Shown: positions 38,445 to 50,519 of the stretch, piece after piece
Layout of the letters: each line of letters starts with the position of its first letter
How positions within the stretch are numbered: the stretch's first letter is position 1
Assembly (NCBI RefSeq): GCF_005771565.1
Contig: NZ_VAWA01000002.1
Span: forward strand, 186,001-250,000
Reading direction: 5' to 3'
Length of the DNA: 64,000 nt
Source: Nesterenkonia sphaerica
Lineage (GTDB): Bacteria; Actinomycetota; Actinomycetes; Actinomycetales; Micrococcaceae
Made by a program: the position numbers and the translations under genes
The notes under the pieces: generated by a model
What the model saw: the letters and a program-made list of their open reading frames with translations, nothing else
The model's database searches: none
What the model was told of the DNA's origin: nothing

Positions 38445-39593
38445 TTACTCCTTGTGGCCGAAGAGAATATCGTCCCACCGGGGCATCGTCGGGCGCCGGG
38501 AGGAGCTGCGCTTTTTCCGCCGCGGCGGATCAGCCTCCTCCTCATCCGACTCGGCGGAGGGACCCGGCGCCTCTGCCGAGTTTTCGTCGTAGCTGAATCC
38601 CCACGCATCAGTGCTGTCGGTCTCGCCGTCGTCATCGGTAGTCACCGGCTCCGCTGTGTCCTCCTCCAGACCGGGAAGGGTGTCGGTGCGTTGCTCCTCG
38701 GCCGGCGGACGGACCGGTTGCTCGTCACGGGTCAGTAGGGTGGCGAGCTTGTCATCGCCCGAGGCATCGGTTCCCAGCCGCTGACCCCGGCGCGCGCGCA
38801 GAATGTCTAGCAGGTCCTCGTGGTCGGCGCCGTCGCCGGTGGACGGCACCGGTTGCGCTGGCGGTTCCGGAGTGCCGGGAGTCGGGGAGGTCTGGTGATC
38901 ATCAACATTGAATGGCTTGTCCACCGCGGCCAGCCGCCGGGAGCTGGCGGCGGCGCGCGTGGTCGGCGGCAGCGCGCTGAGCGACTCGGCCCATTTGTTC
39001 TCCGGGCGCACCGTGCGCGCTGCGGGGTCGAAGGTCCACTCCGCCGGTGGCTGCTGGCCGATGCCAGCGGCATGAGTCTCCGAGGAGGCCGCATCAAAGT
39101 TGCAGGTGACCGCCCATCGGCCGTCCTCCCGCCGCCACGCGTCCCAGCTCATCGACTCCAGTGTCACCCCCATCGCACGCAGCCGCACCATCACCATCGC
39201 CTCCAAGGTCGCCGGCGCATCGCCGAAAGCCAACCTATGCTGCTCAGCTGTGGAGGCCCGTGCCACCACCGTTTCCCTTGCCCGCGCGGCGCGGTAGGCC
39301 CGCTCATCGGTCACCGGCCCGGCGTAGCGCAGGATGTGCTCCCGGCTCAGCCCCGAATCTGCCACCACCTCCTCCACGGTGGCTCCGCCACGGAGCCTGG
39401 CCTGAATGGCGCGCGGGGAGAGGGCCGGCGGTTCCGCCTTCGGATCGCGGGGAGCGGAGGCGCGGGCCAAAGCGGCACGCAGCGATTCATCCACCGGGAG
39501 GCCGTACTCGGCGTCGGACCCGTCAGAGAGCAGCAGCCGGGGTGTCTGGTGTTGCGTCCCAGGGTCGACCCCCACGATCCGCAGATCCTGCAT
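38445..39593 (-). CDS. sepH: Cell division protein SepH
   Basis: A 382-residue cytoplasmic protein. The N-terminal DUF3071 domain (MQDLRIVGVDPGTQHQTPRLLLSDG) and the helix-turn-helix-like SPRAIQARLRGGATVEEVVADSGLSREHILRYAGPV match SepH, which binds FtsZ and aids Z-ring formation in actinobacteria. The C-terminal half is a long acidic and basic disordered region with a conserved end motif MPRWDDILFG. GGAGGA precedes the ATG at nine bases. It is convergent with the phosphodiesterase gene. Confidence 0.9.
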   Translation of the reverse strand: MQDLRIVGVDPGTQHQTPRLLLSDGSDAEYGLPVDESLRAALARASAPRDPKAEPPALSPRAIQARLRGGATVEEVVADSGLSREHILRYAGPVTDERAYRAARARETVVARASTAEQHRLAFGDAPATLEAMVMVRLRAMGVTLESMSWDAWRREDGRWAVTCNFDAASSETHAAGIGQQPPAEWTFDPAARTVRPENKWAESLSALPPTTRAAASSRRLAAVDKPFNVDDHQTSPTPGTPEPPAQPVPSTGDGADHEDLLDILRARRGQRLGTDASGDDKLATLLTRDEQPVRPPAEEQRTDTLPGLEEDTAEPVTTDDDGETDSTDAWGFSYDENSAEAPGPSAESDEEEADPPRRKKRSSSRRPTMPRWDDILFGHKE

Positions 39594-39726
39594 CAGCAGT
39601 GTCCTCCGTGTGAAATCGGTGGTGTGGTCACTTGTTGGGGCCACTGTATCGCGGTGCACCCCAGTTGAAGGGGGCGCAGCTCAACCCCACCTGGAAGGAT
39701 GGAACCCGTAACCTGGTGACTCCGAC

Positions 39727-39755
39727 TTGTCACAAGAGTCGTGATACGACACAAT
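39727..39755 (+). promoter_or_regulatory. Promoter of DUF4193 gene
   Basis: TTGTCA, 17-base spacer, CACAAT. It lies in the 239-bp gap between sepH and the DUF4193 gene and leaves a leader of about 70 bases with a GGAG ribosome site. Nothing else was seen in this gap. Confidence 0.5.
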
Positions 39756-39832
39756 CTGTGCGACCTCACTCGTGTGCCGGGCCTGCACCGACCTGGGAGA
39801 AACACGCACAAACCACCATTGGAGCACCTGAT

Positions 39833-40129
39833 ATGGCGACCGATTACGATGCCCCGCGCAAGAACGACGACGACGTCAATGAAGACTCGATCGAAGAGCT
39901 GAAGAACCGCTCCACCAACCGCCAGTCCGCTGTGGTGGACGAGGATGAGACCGAGGCCGCCGAAGGATTCGAGCTGCCCGGTGCCGACCTCTCAGACGAA
40001 GAGCTTCAGGTGCGTGTGCTTCCCGCCCAGTCCGACGAGTTCACCTGTACCTCCTGCTTCCTGGTCAGGCACCGGTCGCAGGCCATCCAGGGCCCCAACG
40101 GCCTGGTCTGCAAAGACTGCGAGGACTGA
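39833..40129 (+). CDS. DUF4193 small acidic zinc-ribbon protein
   Basis: A 98-residue protein of the actinobacterial DUF4193 family. The N-terminal half is very acidic and contains EELKNRSTNRQSAVVDEDE. The C-terminal half holds a zinc ribbon, CTSCFLVRHRSQ then CKDCED. The ending VRVLPAQSDEFTCTSCFLVRHRSQ is strongly typical. Its role is unknown; location next to sepH and dut is conserved. Confidence 0.9.
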   Translation: MATDYDAPRKNDDDVNEDSIEELKNRSTNRQSAVVDEDETEAAEGFELPGADLSDEELQVRVLPAQSDEFTCTSCFLVRHRSQAIQGPNGLVCKDCED

Positions 40130-40182
40130 GCGCGCCTCCTTCCCGGCGGCAAGACCGCGGCGGCGCTCAGTCTGTTACTGAC

Positions 40183-40665
40183 TCAGTCTTCACTGACTGA
40201 GACGCCGCTGGTCTGCACCGGCTCCTCGGATCCCAGAGCCGCCAGGAGCCTCTCCGGCTGTCGAGTAGAAAACAGCCAATAGGGCGTCGCGTCCCGATCA
40301 TCGGTGATCTGGGCGGTGACGACCGGATCGATCCATCCGCGTATGCACTGGTAGCTGCGCGCGTCGAACCCTGGTCCCAGCTGCTCCCGGGCGGCGCCGC
40401 CGCGGTGGGCGACCACGTGCCCCAAGAAGCGGCGCTCGATCTGGGCGCGGCCTACTTTGAGTGTGTGCTCCGTGACTTCGATGCGAGGAGTCACTGCCCA
40501 CAGCGCCGCTGTGCAGACGGCGACTCCCGCGAACAGCGCCACCACACCTGGGCCGGTGCCAATGGGAAAGAAGATGGTGGAGAACGATGCGCCGATGATC
40601 ACCCCGGCTGCCCAGATCCACCACGCTGGCCACAACTTTTCGACGTAGTGCACCGAATCACTCAT
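40183..40665 (-). CDS. DUF3093 membrane protein
   Basis: A 160-residue protein with two membrane helices near the N-terminus (WWIWAAGVIIGASFSTIFF and VVALFAGVAVCTAALWAV). A cytoplasmic beta-rich domain with ARSYQCIRGWIDPVVTAQITDDRDATPYWLFSTRQPERL follows, the hallmark of DUF3093. Function unknown. In actinobacteria it commonly lies back-to-back with dut, as here with a 72-bp divergent gap. Confidence 0.9.
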   Translation of the reverse strand: MSDSVHYVEKLWPAWWIWAAGVIIGASFSTIFFPIGTGPGVVALFAGVAVCTAALWAVTPRIEVTEHTLKVGRAQIERRFLGHVVAHRGGAAREQLGPGFDARSYQCIRGWIDPVVTAQITDDRDATPYWLFSTRQPERLLAALGSEEPVQTSGVSVSED

Positions 40666-40723
40666 AGGCTCTATCGTCGCATGGAATTGAGGTCCGCCAC
40701 AGAATGAGTGGCAGGCTTGACGG

Positions 40724-40729
40724 TAGACT
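40724..40729 (+). promoter_or_regulatory. -10 element of dut operon promoter
   Basis: TAGACT, eight bases before the dut GTG, predicting a leader of about two bases. Confidence 0.4.
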
Positions 40730-40737
40730 CATACAAC

Positions 40738-41211
40738 GTGAAAAGCATTCCAGTCCCGCTGCAGCAGCTCGACCCCCAGCTGCCTCTGCCGTACTACGCC
40801 CACGCCGACGACGCAGGCGCTGATCTGGTCACCGCGGAAGACTTCACCCTGGCCCCGGGGCAGCGGCGAATGGTGCCCACAGGGCTCGCCGTCGCGATAC
40901 CCTCCGGCTGGGTTGGCCTGGTGCACCCGCGCAGCGGATTGGCAGCCCGGCACGGAATCAGCATTGTCAACGCACCGGGCACGGTGGACTCCGGCTACCG
41001 TGGTGAGCTGAAGATACTGATGATCAACACCGACCCGTCCGAGTCGGTCAGCTTCACCCGCGGAGATCGCATCGCCCAGCTCGTCCTCCAAGAAGTGGCA
41101 CAGGCACAATTCATTCCCGTCGACACGCTGCCCGAGACCTCCCGCGGCGTGGGCGGTTTCGGATCCAGCGGCCTGAGTTCGGCCCCAGACCAGTACGCCC
41201 ACCAGCGATAA
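40738..41211 (+). CDS. dut: dUTP diphosphatase
   Basis: A 157-residue trimeric dUTPase that turns dUTP into dUMP and keeps uracil out of DNA. All five motifs are seen: [12 protein letters not shown] (I), [12 protein letters not shown] (II), [16 protein letters not shown] (III, with catalytic Asp and Tyr), [10 protein letters not shown] (IV) and [10 protein letters not shown] (V). The start is GTG, preceded by a near-leaderless -10. First gene of a four-gene operon with DUF3710, DUF3159 and an RNA methyltransferase. Confidence 0.96.
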   Translation: MKSIPVPLQQLDPQLPLPYYAHADDAGADLVTAEDFTLAPGQRRMVPTGLAVAIPSGWVGLVHPRSGLAARHGISIVNAPGTVDSGYRGELKILMINTDPSESVSFTRGDRIAQLVLQEVAQAQFIPVDTLPETSRGVGGFGSSGLSSAPDQYAHQR

Positions 41212-41219
41212 GGAGTTTC

Positions 41220-42071
41220 ATGCTCTTCGGCAAGAAGAAGAAGGATCAGCCGCAGCAGCCGGCGACCATCAAGGAAGCCCTCGCCTCCGAGTCGGACGCT
41301 GACGAGTCTGAGGTCGAGATTACCGAAGCTGAGGTCACTGACAACGGTGACGCGGTCACCGGCGATCAGGAGGCAGTGACCGACTCCGCTGCGGAAGAGC
41401 CTGCCCAGCAGAACCGCCCCCCTGCCTCGACGTTCACACCGGGCCAAGGCCCACACGACGCCAAGGAGGTGGACACCTCAAAGGGTTACCTCGACTTTGG
41501 CGCCATCCTGGTTCCGGCCGCCCGGGGACAGAAGATCCGGCTGGACATCGACCAGAAGACCAAACGCGTGGTGTCGCTGACCATCACCATCGGCCAGGCC
41601 AGTATTCAGCTGCAGGCCTTCTCGGCGCCTAAGTCGGGCGGAGTCTGGAAGGACGTGCGCGAGCAGATTCAGGAGTCGGTGACCAAGCAGAAGGGTCGCG
41701 CCCGAGTACTCGAGGGCCGGTTCGGCAAGGAGCTGCACGCACGCGTGCCGACGGTGCTCAAGGATGGGCGTCAGGGGTGGCGGGCAGCGCGCTTCATCGG
41801 CAGCGAAGGCAGCCGGTGGTTCCTGCGCGGGGTCATCGGGGGCCGCGGGGCATTGGACCGCAAAGCCTCCGCCGGAGTCGAAGAGCTCTTCTCCCGCATC
41901 GTGGTGGTCCGCGGGGAGGACCCGCTCCCGCCGCGCGAACTTCTGAAACTTAAGTCACCGGAGGGGGCAAAGCGCGTGGCCGCCAGCGCACAGCGGAACC
42001 GCGCAAATGGGGTCGCTGCGGCCGGGCAGGGCGGTGACTCCGGCGCGTCCCGCGACGGCAAGAACCCATGA
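41220..42071 (+). CDS. DUF3710 family protein
   Basis: A 283-residue soluble protein. An acidic disordered N-terminus of about 75 residues is followed by the DUF3710 domain (GYLDFGAILVPAARGQKIRLDIDQ ... KELHARVPTVLKDGRQGWRAARFIGSEGSRWFLRGVIGG). Function is unknown; it is conserved in actinobacteria next to dut. It starts 8 bp after dut and overlaps the DUF3159 gene by 4 bp, so translation is probably coupled. Confidence 0.92.
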   Translation: MLFGKKKKDQPQQPATIKEALASESDADESEVEITEAEVTDNGDAVTGDQEAVTDSAAEEPAQQNRPPASTFTPGQGPHDAKEVDTSKGYLDFGAILVPAARGQKIRLDIDQKTKRVVSLTITIGQASIQLQAFSAPKSGGVWKDVREQIQESVTKQKGRARVLEGRFGKELHARVPTVLKDGRQGWRAARFIGSEGSRWFLRGVIGGRGALDRKASAGVEELFSRIVVVRGEDPLPPRELLKLKSPEGAKRVAASAQRNRANGVAAAGQGGDSGASRDGKNP

Positions 42072-42736
42072 CCTCGCAGGAACCCCTGGGGCAGCAGCTG
42101 TCGGATTCGGCAGCGCGCAGGCTGAGCACCCGCGAGGACGGCTCACTCGACGTCATGGGTTCGGTGGGCGGCTGGCGAGGCATCATTGAGGCTGCACTGC
42201 CTGCCACCAGCTTCCTCACCGCATACCTCGTTGTTGGCGACCTCCCCCTTGCCATCATTCTTGCCATCGCCGTGGGTGTGCTCTTTGCAGTGGTGCGCAT
42301 TGCGCAGCGGGGGAGCCTTGTGCAATCTCTCTCCGGCCTGGCCGGGGTGCTGATCTGCGCTGCCTTTGCGCACTTTTCGGGTGAGGCCCGCGGGTACTAC
42401 GTCCCAGGATTCTTCATCAACGTCGCTTACATTGTGGCGCTGGTGACCTCCATTGCGGTGAAGTGGCCGCTGATGGGTGTGGTCTTCGGCGTCATCCGGG
42501 GTGAGGGTATGCAGTGGCGGCAGGACGCCCTGCGCCGGCGCAGCTATGCGGTGGCCACGTGGCTCATCACCGCGGTGCTGGCCTCTCGCCTGGCGGTGCA
42601 GCTGCCGCTGTACTTCGCTGATCACGAGACAGCTCTGGGTGTCACCCGTGTCGTCATGGGGGTCCCGCTGTACGCCTTCGCCCTGTGGTTGGGATGGATG
42701 ATCACCCGGGAACGCGAGCCGAGCCGAGCCCAATGA
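42068..42736 (+). CDS. DUF3159 family membrane protein
   Basis: A 222-residue protein with about five to six membrane helices. It shows GGWRGIIEAALPATSFLTAYLVVGDLPLAI, the VVRIAQRGSLVQSLSGLAGVLICAAFAHFSGEARGYYVPGFFIN core and a charged YAVATWLITAVLASRLAVQLPLYF helix, all typical of DUF3159. Role unknown. It is sandwiched by ATGA overlaps with the DUF3710 and methyltransferase genes. Confidence 0.92.
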   Translation: MTSQEPLGQQLSDSAARRLSTREDGSLDVMGSVGGWRGIIEAALPATSFLTAYLVVGDLPLAIILAIAVGVLFAVVRIAQRGSLVQSLSGLAGVLICAAFAHFSGEARGYYVPGFFINVAYIVALVTSIAVKWPLMGVVFGVIRGEGMQWRQDALRRRSYAVATWLITAVLASRLAVQLPLYFADHETALGVTRVVMGVPLYAFALWLGWMITREREPSRAQ

Positions 42737-44148
42737 CCGGACACCAGATACTGACGCTGACGGTGGGACAGATGTCCCACGGCGGTCACTGTGTCGCCCG
42801 GCATGAAGGCAGAGTTGTTTTTGTCCGCCATGCGGTTCCGGGGGAGACGGTGCGGGCGGTGGTGACCGATGGGACCAGCTCCTCGCGCTTCTGGCGTGCC
42901 GATGCGGTCGACGTGCTGGATGCCTCGGATCATCGCCGCCGCCACCCGTGGAAGCAGGCCGACGCGCTGCGCGCCTATGATCACGGTCAGCCGCCGGTGG
43001 GTGGTGCCGACTACGGTCACATCACTGACATCCATCAGCGACGGCTGAAGTCCCAGGTCTTCCGCAGCACCATGCAGCGGATCGGCGGCATCGATATCAC
43101 CACTCTCGACACTGAGCATATGGGTCCCGAAGGTGACCTCACCGTGGAGCACCTGCCTGGGACGGATGCCGCTGGGATGCATTGGCGCACCCGGGCAAGT
43201 TTCAGTGTCTCCGGGGGGTCACTGGCCATGAAACCCAGCCGGTCGCACGAACTGATTCCGCTGCGGTCTATGCCGTTGGCAGTGGAGTCGGTGGGCGCCT
43301 CGGGCATCTTCTCCTGGAGCTTTGCCGGGGCCCGCAGCGTCGATGTGGTGGCCCCCGGGGGGGACCAGCCGCTGGCGCTGGTCGTCCGACTGGAGGGGGC
43401 GAGCGATTCGGAGGCCGCCGCGGGTCTCGAGCGACGGCTGCTGGACCTCGCTGATTCCACACCCGGCATCGCCAGCATCATTCTGGCTTCCGAACGGGCC
43501 TCTGCCCGCAAACCACGTCGGTACAATCAGCTGCAGCCGGCGCTCATAGACTATCGCGTGCTCACCGGGGAGCCCACGATCGAAGAACCGCTGCCGACCC
43601 CGGTCAACGGCCGCGCCGCGGTGACCTTGGCGCCGGAAGGCTTCTGGCAGATTCACCGCAGCGCGCCCAGTGCTCTGGTGAGCACCGTGGACCGCATGGC
43701 GCAGTTGCCACCTGGCGGATCGGCCATCGACCTTTACGCCGGTGCCGGGCTCTTCACTGCCTGGGCCGCCTCCAGGACGGGACCAGCAGGTCAGGTCCTC
43801 TCGGTAGAGGCCGCATCGCCGACCTCCGACGCCGCGCGGGCACTGTTCGCCGGCATGAGCCACGTGGAGGTCGTGCAGGCGACCGCCGAGAGCACTGCCA
43901 GCCGACTGACCACTACCGATCTGGTGGTGCTGGATCCGCCGCGTGCCGGTGCCGATAAGCGAGTCCTGACCGGGATCGACGCCGCAAACCCGGGACAGAT
44001 CATTTATGTCTCCTGTGACCCGGCGTCCTTTGCCCGCGATGCCAAAGCACTCTGTGACCTCGGATGGGTCCTGAAGGATATTGCGCTGCTGGACCTCTAC
44101 CCGAACACCCACCACATGGAATCGGTCGCCCTGTTCGAACGCTCCTGA
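42733..44148 (+). CDS. TRAM-domain class I SAM-dependent RNA methyltransferase (TrmA/RumA-like)
   Basis: A 471-residue putative tRNA/rRNA uracil-5 methyltransferase. It has an N-terminal TRAM-like barrel (LTVGQMSHGGHCVARHEGRVVFVRHAVPGE), a SAM site (SAIDLYAGAGLFTAWAA), the motif VVLDPPRAGADK and the catalytic Cys in IIYVSCDPASFARD. The Cys cluster that binds a 4Fe-4S centre in RumA is absent; the region reads GGADYGHITDIHQ. Start 42733 overlaps the DUF3159 stop (ATGA). Target RNA is not predictable. Confidence 0.88.
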   Translation: MTGHQILTLTVGQMSHGGHCVARHEGRVVFVRHAVPGETVRAVVTDGTSSSRFWRADAVDVLDASDHRRRHPWKQADALRAYDHGQPPVGGADYGHITDIHQRRLKSQVFRSTMQRIGGIDITTLDTEHMGPEGDLTVEHLPGTDAAGMHWRTRASFSVSGGSLAMKPSRSHELIPLRSMPLAVESVGASGIFSWSFAGARSVDVVAPGGDQPLALVVRLEGASDSEAAAGLERRLLDLADSTPGIASIILASERASARKPRRYNQLQPALIDYRVLTGEPTIEEPLPTPVNGRAAVTLAPEGFWQIHRSAPSALVSTVDRMAQLPPGGSAIDLYAGAGLFTAWAASRTGPAGQVLSVEAASPTSDAARALFAGMSHVEVVQATAESTASRLTTTDLVVLDPPRAGADKRVLTGIDAANPGQIIYVSCDPASFARDAKALCDLGWVLKDIALLDLYPNTHHMESVALFERS

Positions 44149-44160
44149 AGGGTGTGTGTC

Positions 44161-44179
44161 GGCGGTGAGCCTCACCTAA
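44161..44179 (+). promoter_or_regulatory. Possible IdeR/DtxR-like iron box upstream of acnA
   Basis: A 19-bp site with palindromic core GGTGAG-C-CTCACC followed by TAA. I count 14 matches of 19 to the IdeR/DtxR consensus. It lies 23 bp upstream of a TAGGAT -10-like hexamer (44203-44208). Confidence 0.4.
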
Positions 44180-44272
44180 GCCGCCCGGCCCAGCGGTATG
44201 AGTAGGATGGTGAGCGATGAGCGCGCACCCAAGCGCTGTGGCAGCCCTCCAACAAGACTAAGGAGTCTAAGC

Positions 44273-47113
<2,841 letters not shown>

Positions 47114-47174
47114 CCGGCTGAACCTGCGGGCGGGCCGACCCCGGACATTAGAGGTCCGGCCCTCGCCCTAGCAT

Positions 47175-47224
47175 CACACGCAGGCGCCCCGTCTGGCTGC
47201 GGCCAGGTGGGGCGCCTGCGTGTG
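47175..47224. terminator. Strong hairpin terminator after acnA
   Basis: Perfect 16-bp inverted repeat (47175-47190 and 47209-47224) whose 18-base loop holds a further 5-bp stem. It lies between the convergent acnA and dnaE2 genes and may act on both. Confidence 0.85.
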
Positions 47225-47255
47225 TGAGGGAGAGCATCAGCGTGTTCGTCAAGGC

Positions 47256-50200
47256 TCAGCTGCTGGACTCCTGCAAGTCCCAGGCCCGGGTGGCCTGAAC
47301 GGTGACCGCTCGGGGGCCGGTGCGGCGTATCGTGCCCTCCGCCATGAGCATTCTGGCTGCGAACAGGGCCTCGCCTGTGTGAGCCTGACCTTCTTCGAAG
47401 AAGGACAAGTCCACCACCCCGGTACCGTCGTCCAAGGAGATGAAGACCACTCGTTTGCCTGAGGCCATCGGAGGCGTTTGGGTAGCGACTCGGATCCCCG
47501 CCACGCACACAGTGGCACCACTGCGCTGGTGCAGCAGATCCTTAGCAAAGGTGACACCTGCGCGGGTCAGCTGCTCCCAGTGCACGCTCATCACATGATC
47601 TGTGAGGTCCACACTGGTCAGGTCCAGTTCGGTGGCCAGCACTTCGGTGTCAGTCGGGCCCGGTCGGCTGGCAGGAAGGTTGCTGGTCTCCGTATCTGTC
47701 AGTGGCAGAGCCAGCTGCCCCGCCGCAAGAGGGGGGCGTCTCTGCTGAGCTTTCCGCTGGCCAGTGCGCTCGATCCACGCGAAGAGGTCATTGCGCCGGT
47801 TGCGAGCTGTTCCCGCGGAGAGGAAAGAGTCCAGCGCCCCCACTTTTGCCAGAGACTTCATGGTGTTGAACCGTGGCTTGGCGCGGTCCCGCAGATCGGC
47901 CAGTGAGTGGAAGGGCTGTTCTTTTTCGAGGCGCCGTATCTCAGCGGCGGAGATCCCTTTGAGCGTCGTCAGCGCCATGCGAATCCCCCAGGTGGGATCT
48001 GCCGGGGGCTCCAGGGGAGGGGTCGTCGGAAGCTTCTCCAGCCGGTAGTGCCCCTTCGATCGGTTCACGTCCATCGGAAGCAGGGGAATCTGGAGGCGGC
48101 GCGCCTCCGCGACCAGCAGCCGCAGGGGATACATCCCAGGGTCATGTTCAAACAGCCCGGTCATAAAAGCAGCCGGATAATGGGTTTTCAGCCATGCGGA
48201 CTGGTAGGTGGGGACAGCGAACGCAGCAGCATGGGCCTTGCAGAAACCGAACGAGCCGAAGCTGGCCAACTGACGCCACACCTGATCGATCACCTCCTGT
48301 CCATACCCGCGCGCTGCTGTCCTGGTGCGGAAATAAGACTCCACCTCGGCGCTTGTGTGCTCCTGGGACAATGCGCGACGCAGCACATCCGCAGTGGCCA
48401 AGCCACAGTCGGTCATGGTGTCGAAGATACGCAGCACCTGCTCGTGATAGACGATGACGCCACAGGTCTCCTCCAAGATGTGGATGAGATCGGGATGTGG
48501 ATAGCGAATGGATTCAAAGCCGTGGCGTCGCTCGAGAAACGGCCTGACCATCCCTGCCCCCATGGGTCCGGGGCGAAAGAGGGAGATATCGAGGATCAGG
48601 TCCTCCAGGGAGGCTGGAATGAGTTTCCCAATCAGCTCCCGCTGACCCGGCGACTCAATTTGGAAACAACCCAGGGTGTGGGTGGATTGGATCAGGTCAA
48701 AGGTCCTCTGATCCTGAAAACTGATCGTATTGAGATCGATGTGTTCACCGCTGGTGCGTTCTATCTCGCTCAGGCAGTGCGCGATGGCCGACTGCATGCG
48801 CACACCCAAGATATCGAGTTTGATGAAGCCTGCCGAATCCATATCATCTTTGCCGAATTGGCTCATCGGCAGGCCGGTGACACCGCTGGGCTGCACAGGT
48901 GTGAGCCGCAGCAGGTCTTTGTCACCCAGGATCACCCCACAGGGATGGGTGGAGATGTGCCGGGGGAGGCGGTCGAGACGTTCGGTGAGATCCACCAGCA
49001 GATCCAACTGCGTCCGCCCGGAGACCCGTTCGGTCTCAATGCGTTGAGCCAGCTGTTTCAATTCCGGCTTCTCTTCCAATGCCTGCCGGAACTCCCGGGC
49101 GGGGAAGCGCCACATGATTTCTGCCAGCTGATCAAGCTCCTCATCAGGAAGCCCCAGCGCCATGCCCGCATCACGGACCGCTCCGCGGATCCGATAAGCA
49201 TTCTGCATGCTCATCAGAGTCACTCGTTCTCTGCCGAACCGGTCAAAGACTCGCTGATAGATCTCGTGGCGTCGCGCAGACTCCACGTCAATGTCAATAT
49301 CGGGCAGCGTGGCACGGCGCTGGGAGAGAAACCGCTCAAAGATCAGCCCATGTGAGAGAGGGTCGATAGGGCTGATCCCCAAAGCATGGACCACCAGGGA
49401 GGAGACCCCAGAGCCGCGGGCTGCACACCGCACACCGAGCTCATGGATGAGCCGCACGACCTCCGCGACAGTGAGGAAATAGGAGGAGAATCCCAGCTCT
49501 TCGATGATCGCCAACTCGTGTTCCAGCCGCTGACGAACCTGAGGTTCCGCCAGCCGCTGGCCGAGACCCTGTTCGCACCGAAACCGCAGTTCCTCATCTG
49601 CAGGCCGCGCAATGCCGATCACGTGTGCCTCCGGGATCTTCGGCACCCCGTATGTCATATGTTCTGTGGGGTCGAGCTGGCAGCTGCGGGCCAATTCCTC
49701 GGTGACAGAGAGAATGTCTTCCGGATCGGCAGCCACTGTACTGGCATCACAGATCTCTGCGGCGAGGCGGTGCATCTCAGCTTCAGGTTTGAGCCAGCCC
49801 TGGTCATTGGGCTGTAAGGGCGCGGAATCCAAACTGCTGAGTACACGCACCGCATCCAGCACATCTGCTGTGGCCGCTTCATCGGCACGGCGCAGCCGTA
49901 CCGCATTGGTCAGTACTGTGGGGACCCGGCAGGCGGCCGCAGCCGAGAGCATGCGGGCGGCATGGGCGGTGGAGAGTTCCTCACCCGGGGGAGCCAGATG
50001 AGAGACAAGTTCCACATAGACCGCCGCCCCGAGTGCCTGGCGCCATTGCCGCAGTGCTGTCCTGGCTCCACGGTAGTCTCGGGCCGCCGCCAGTCTGCCA
50101 ATATCGGATTCGACCCCCAAAAGGATGAACAGCCGAGGTGACTCAGAGCTGGCAGGCAGTGACAGCTGTGCCAGGCGCGCACGGGAAAGTGCCACTTCCG

Positions 50201-50519
50201 GGCCGCTGGTGACCGCCGAGGTGCCCTCATGGGCGGCTGAGACGGCCTGACACAGCGCGGTGTAACCGGCTTTGCTGCCATGGGCCAACACAGTGACACG
50301 TCCATGATCCTTCACCGCAAGGTCTGCTCCCAGAAGGGGCTTCAATCCGTGCTCAGTGCAGGCATCAATATGTTGGACTGCCCCATAGAGGCCGTCCCGG
50401 TCGGTCAGGGCCAAGGCTTCGGCTCCTCCGGCGGCTGCGGCCGCTGCCAGCTCCCCAGGGGTGGCTGTGCCGTAATGGCTCGAGAAGCAGCTTGCCACAT
50501 GGAGGTGGGTGAAGGTCAT
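47256..50519 (-). CDS. dnaE2: Error-prone DNA polymerase III alpha subunit DnaE2
   Basis: A 1087-residue C-family polymerase used in damage-induced mutagenesis. The PHP domain starts at FTHLHVASCFSSHYGTATP. The polymerase aspartates are in LPDIDIDVESARRHEIYQ, the helix-hairpin-helix region is near LTTLKGISAAEIRRLE, and an OB domain is at VCVAGIRVATQTPPMASGKRVVFISLDDG. The length and missing tau-binding tail separate it from replicative DnaE1. Its ATG overlaps the DUF6504 stop by 4 bp, and an SOS box lies in front of the pair. No imuA or imuB gene is present in the window. Confidence 0.93.
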   Translation of the reverse strand: MTFTHLHVASCFSSHYGTATPGELAAAAAAGGAEALALTDRDGLYGAVQHIDACTEHGLKPLLGADLAVKDHGRVTVLAHGSKAGYTALCQAVSAAHEGTSAVTSGPEVALSRARLAQLSLPASSESPRLFILLGVESDIGRLAAARDYRGARTALRQWRQALGAAVYVELVSHLAPPGEELSTAHAARMLSAAAACRVPTVLTNAVRLRRADEAATADVLDAVRVLSSLDSAPLQPNDQGWLKPEAEMHRLAAEICDASTVAADPEDILSVTEELARSCQLDPTEHMTYGVPKIPEAHVIGIARPADEELRFRCEQGLGQRLAEPQVRQRLEHELAIIEELGFSSYFLTVAEVVRLIHELGVRCAARGSGVSSLVVHALGISPIDPLSHGLIFERFLSQRRATLPDIDIDVESARRHEIYQRVFDRFGRERVTLMSMQNAYRIRGAVRDAGMALGLPDEELDQLAEIMWRFPAREFRQALEEKPELKQLAQRIETERVSGRTQLDLLVDLTERLDRLPRHISTHPCGVILGDKDLLRLTPVQPSGVTGLPMSQFGKDDMDSAGFIKLDILGVRMQSAIAHCLSEIERTSGEHIDLNTISFQDQRTFDLIQSTHTLGCFQIESPGQRELIGKLIPASLEDLILDISLFRPGPMGAGMVRPFLERRHGFESIRYPHPDLIHILEETCGVIVYHEQVLRIFDTMTDCGLATADVLRRALSQEHTSAEVESYFRTRTAARGYGQEVIDQVWRQLASFGSFGFCKAHAAAFAVPTYQSAWLKTHYPAAFMTGLFEHDPGMYPLRLLVAEARRLQIPLLPMDVNRSKGHYRLEKLPTTPPLEPPADPTWGIRMALTTLKGISAAEIRRLEKEQPFHSLADLRDRAKPRFNTMKSLAKVGALDSFLSAGTARNRRNDLFAWIERTGQRKAQQRRPPLAAGQLALPLTDTETSNLPASRPGPTDTEVLATELDLTSVDLTDHVMSVHWEQLTRAGVTFAKDLLHQRSGATVCVAGIRVATQTPPMASGKRVVFISLDDGTGVVDLSFFEEGQAHTGEALFAARMLMAEGTIRRTGPRAVTVQATRAWDLQESSS

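Noticed and set aside
40167-40204. Repeated TCAGTC/GACTGA elements between DUF4193 and DUF3093 genes
   Set aside because: Stems are only six bases and partly within the coding end of the DUF3093 gene; too weak to call a terminator.
47907-49355. 482-codon plus-strand frame inside dnaE2
   Set aside because: Antisense to conserved polymerase domains; no recognisable motif.
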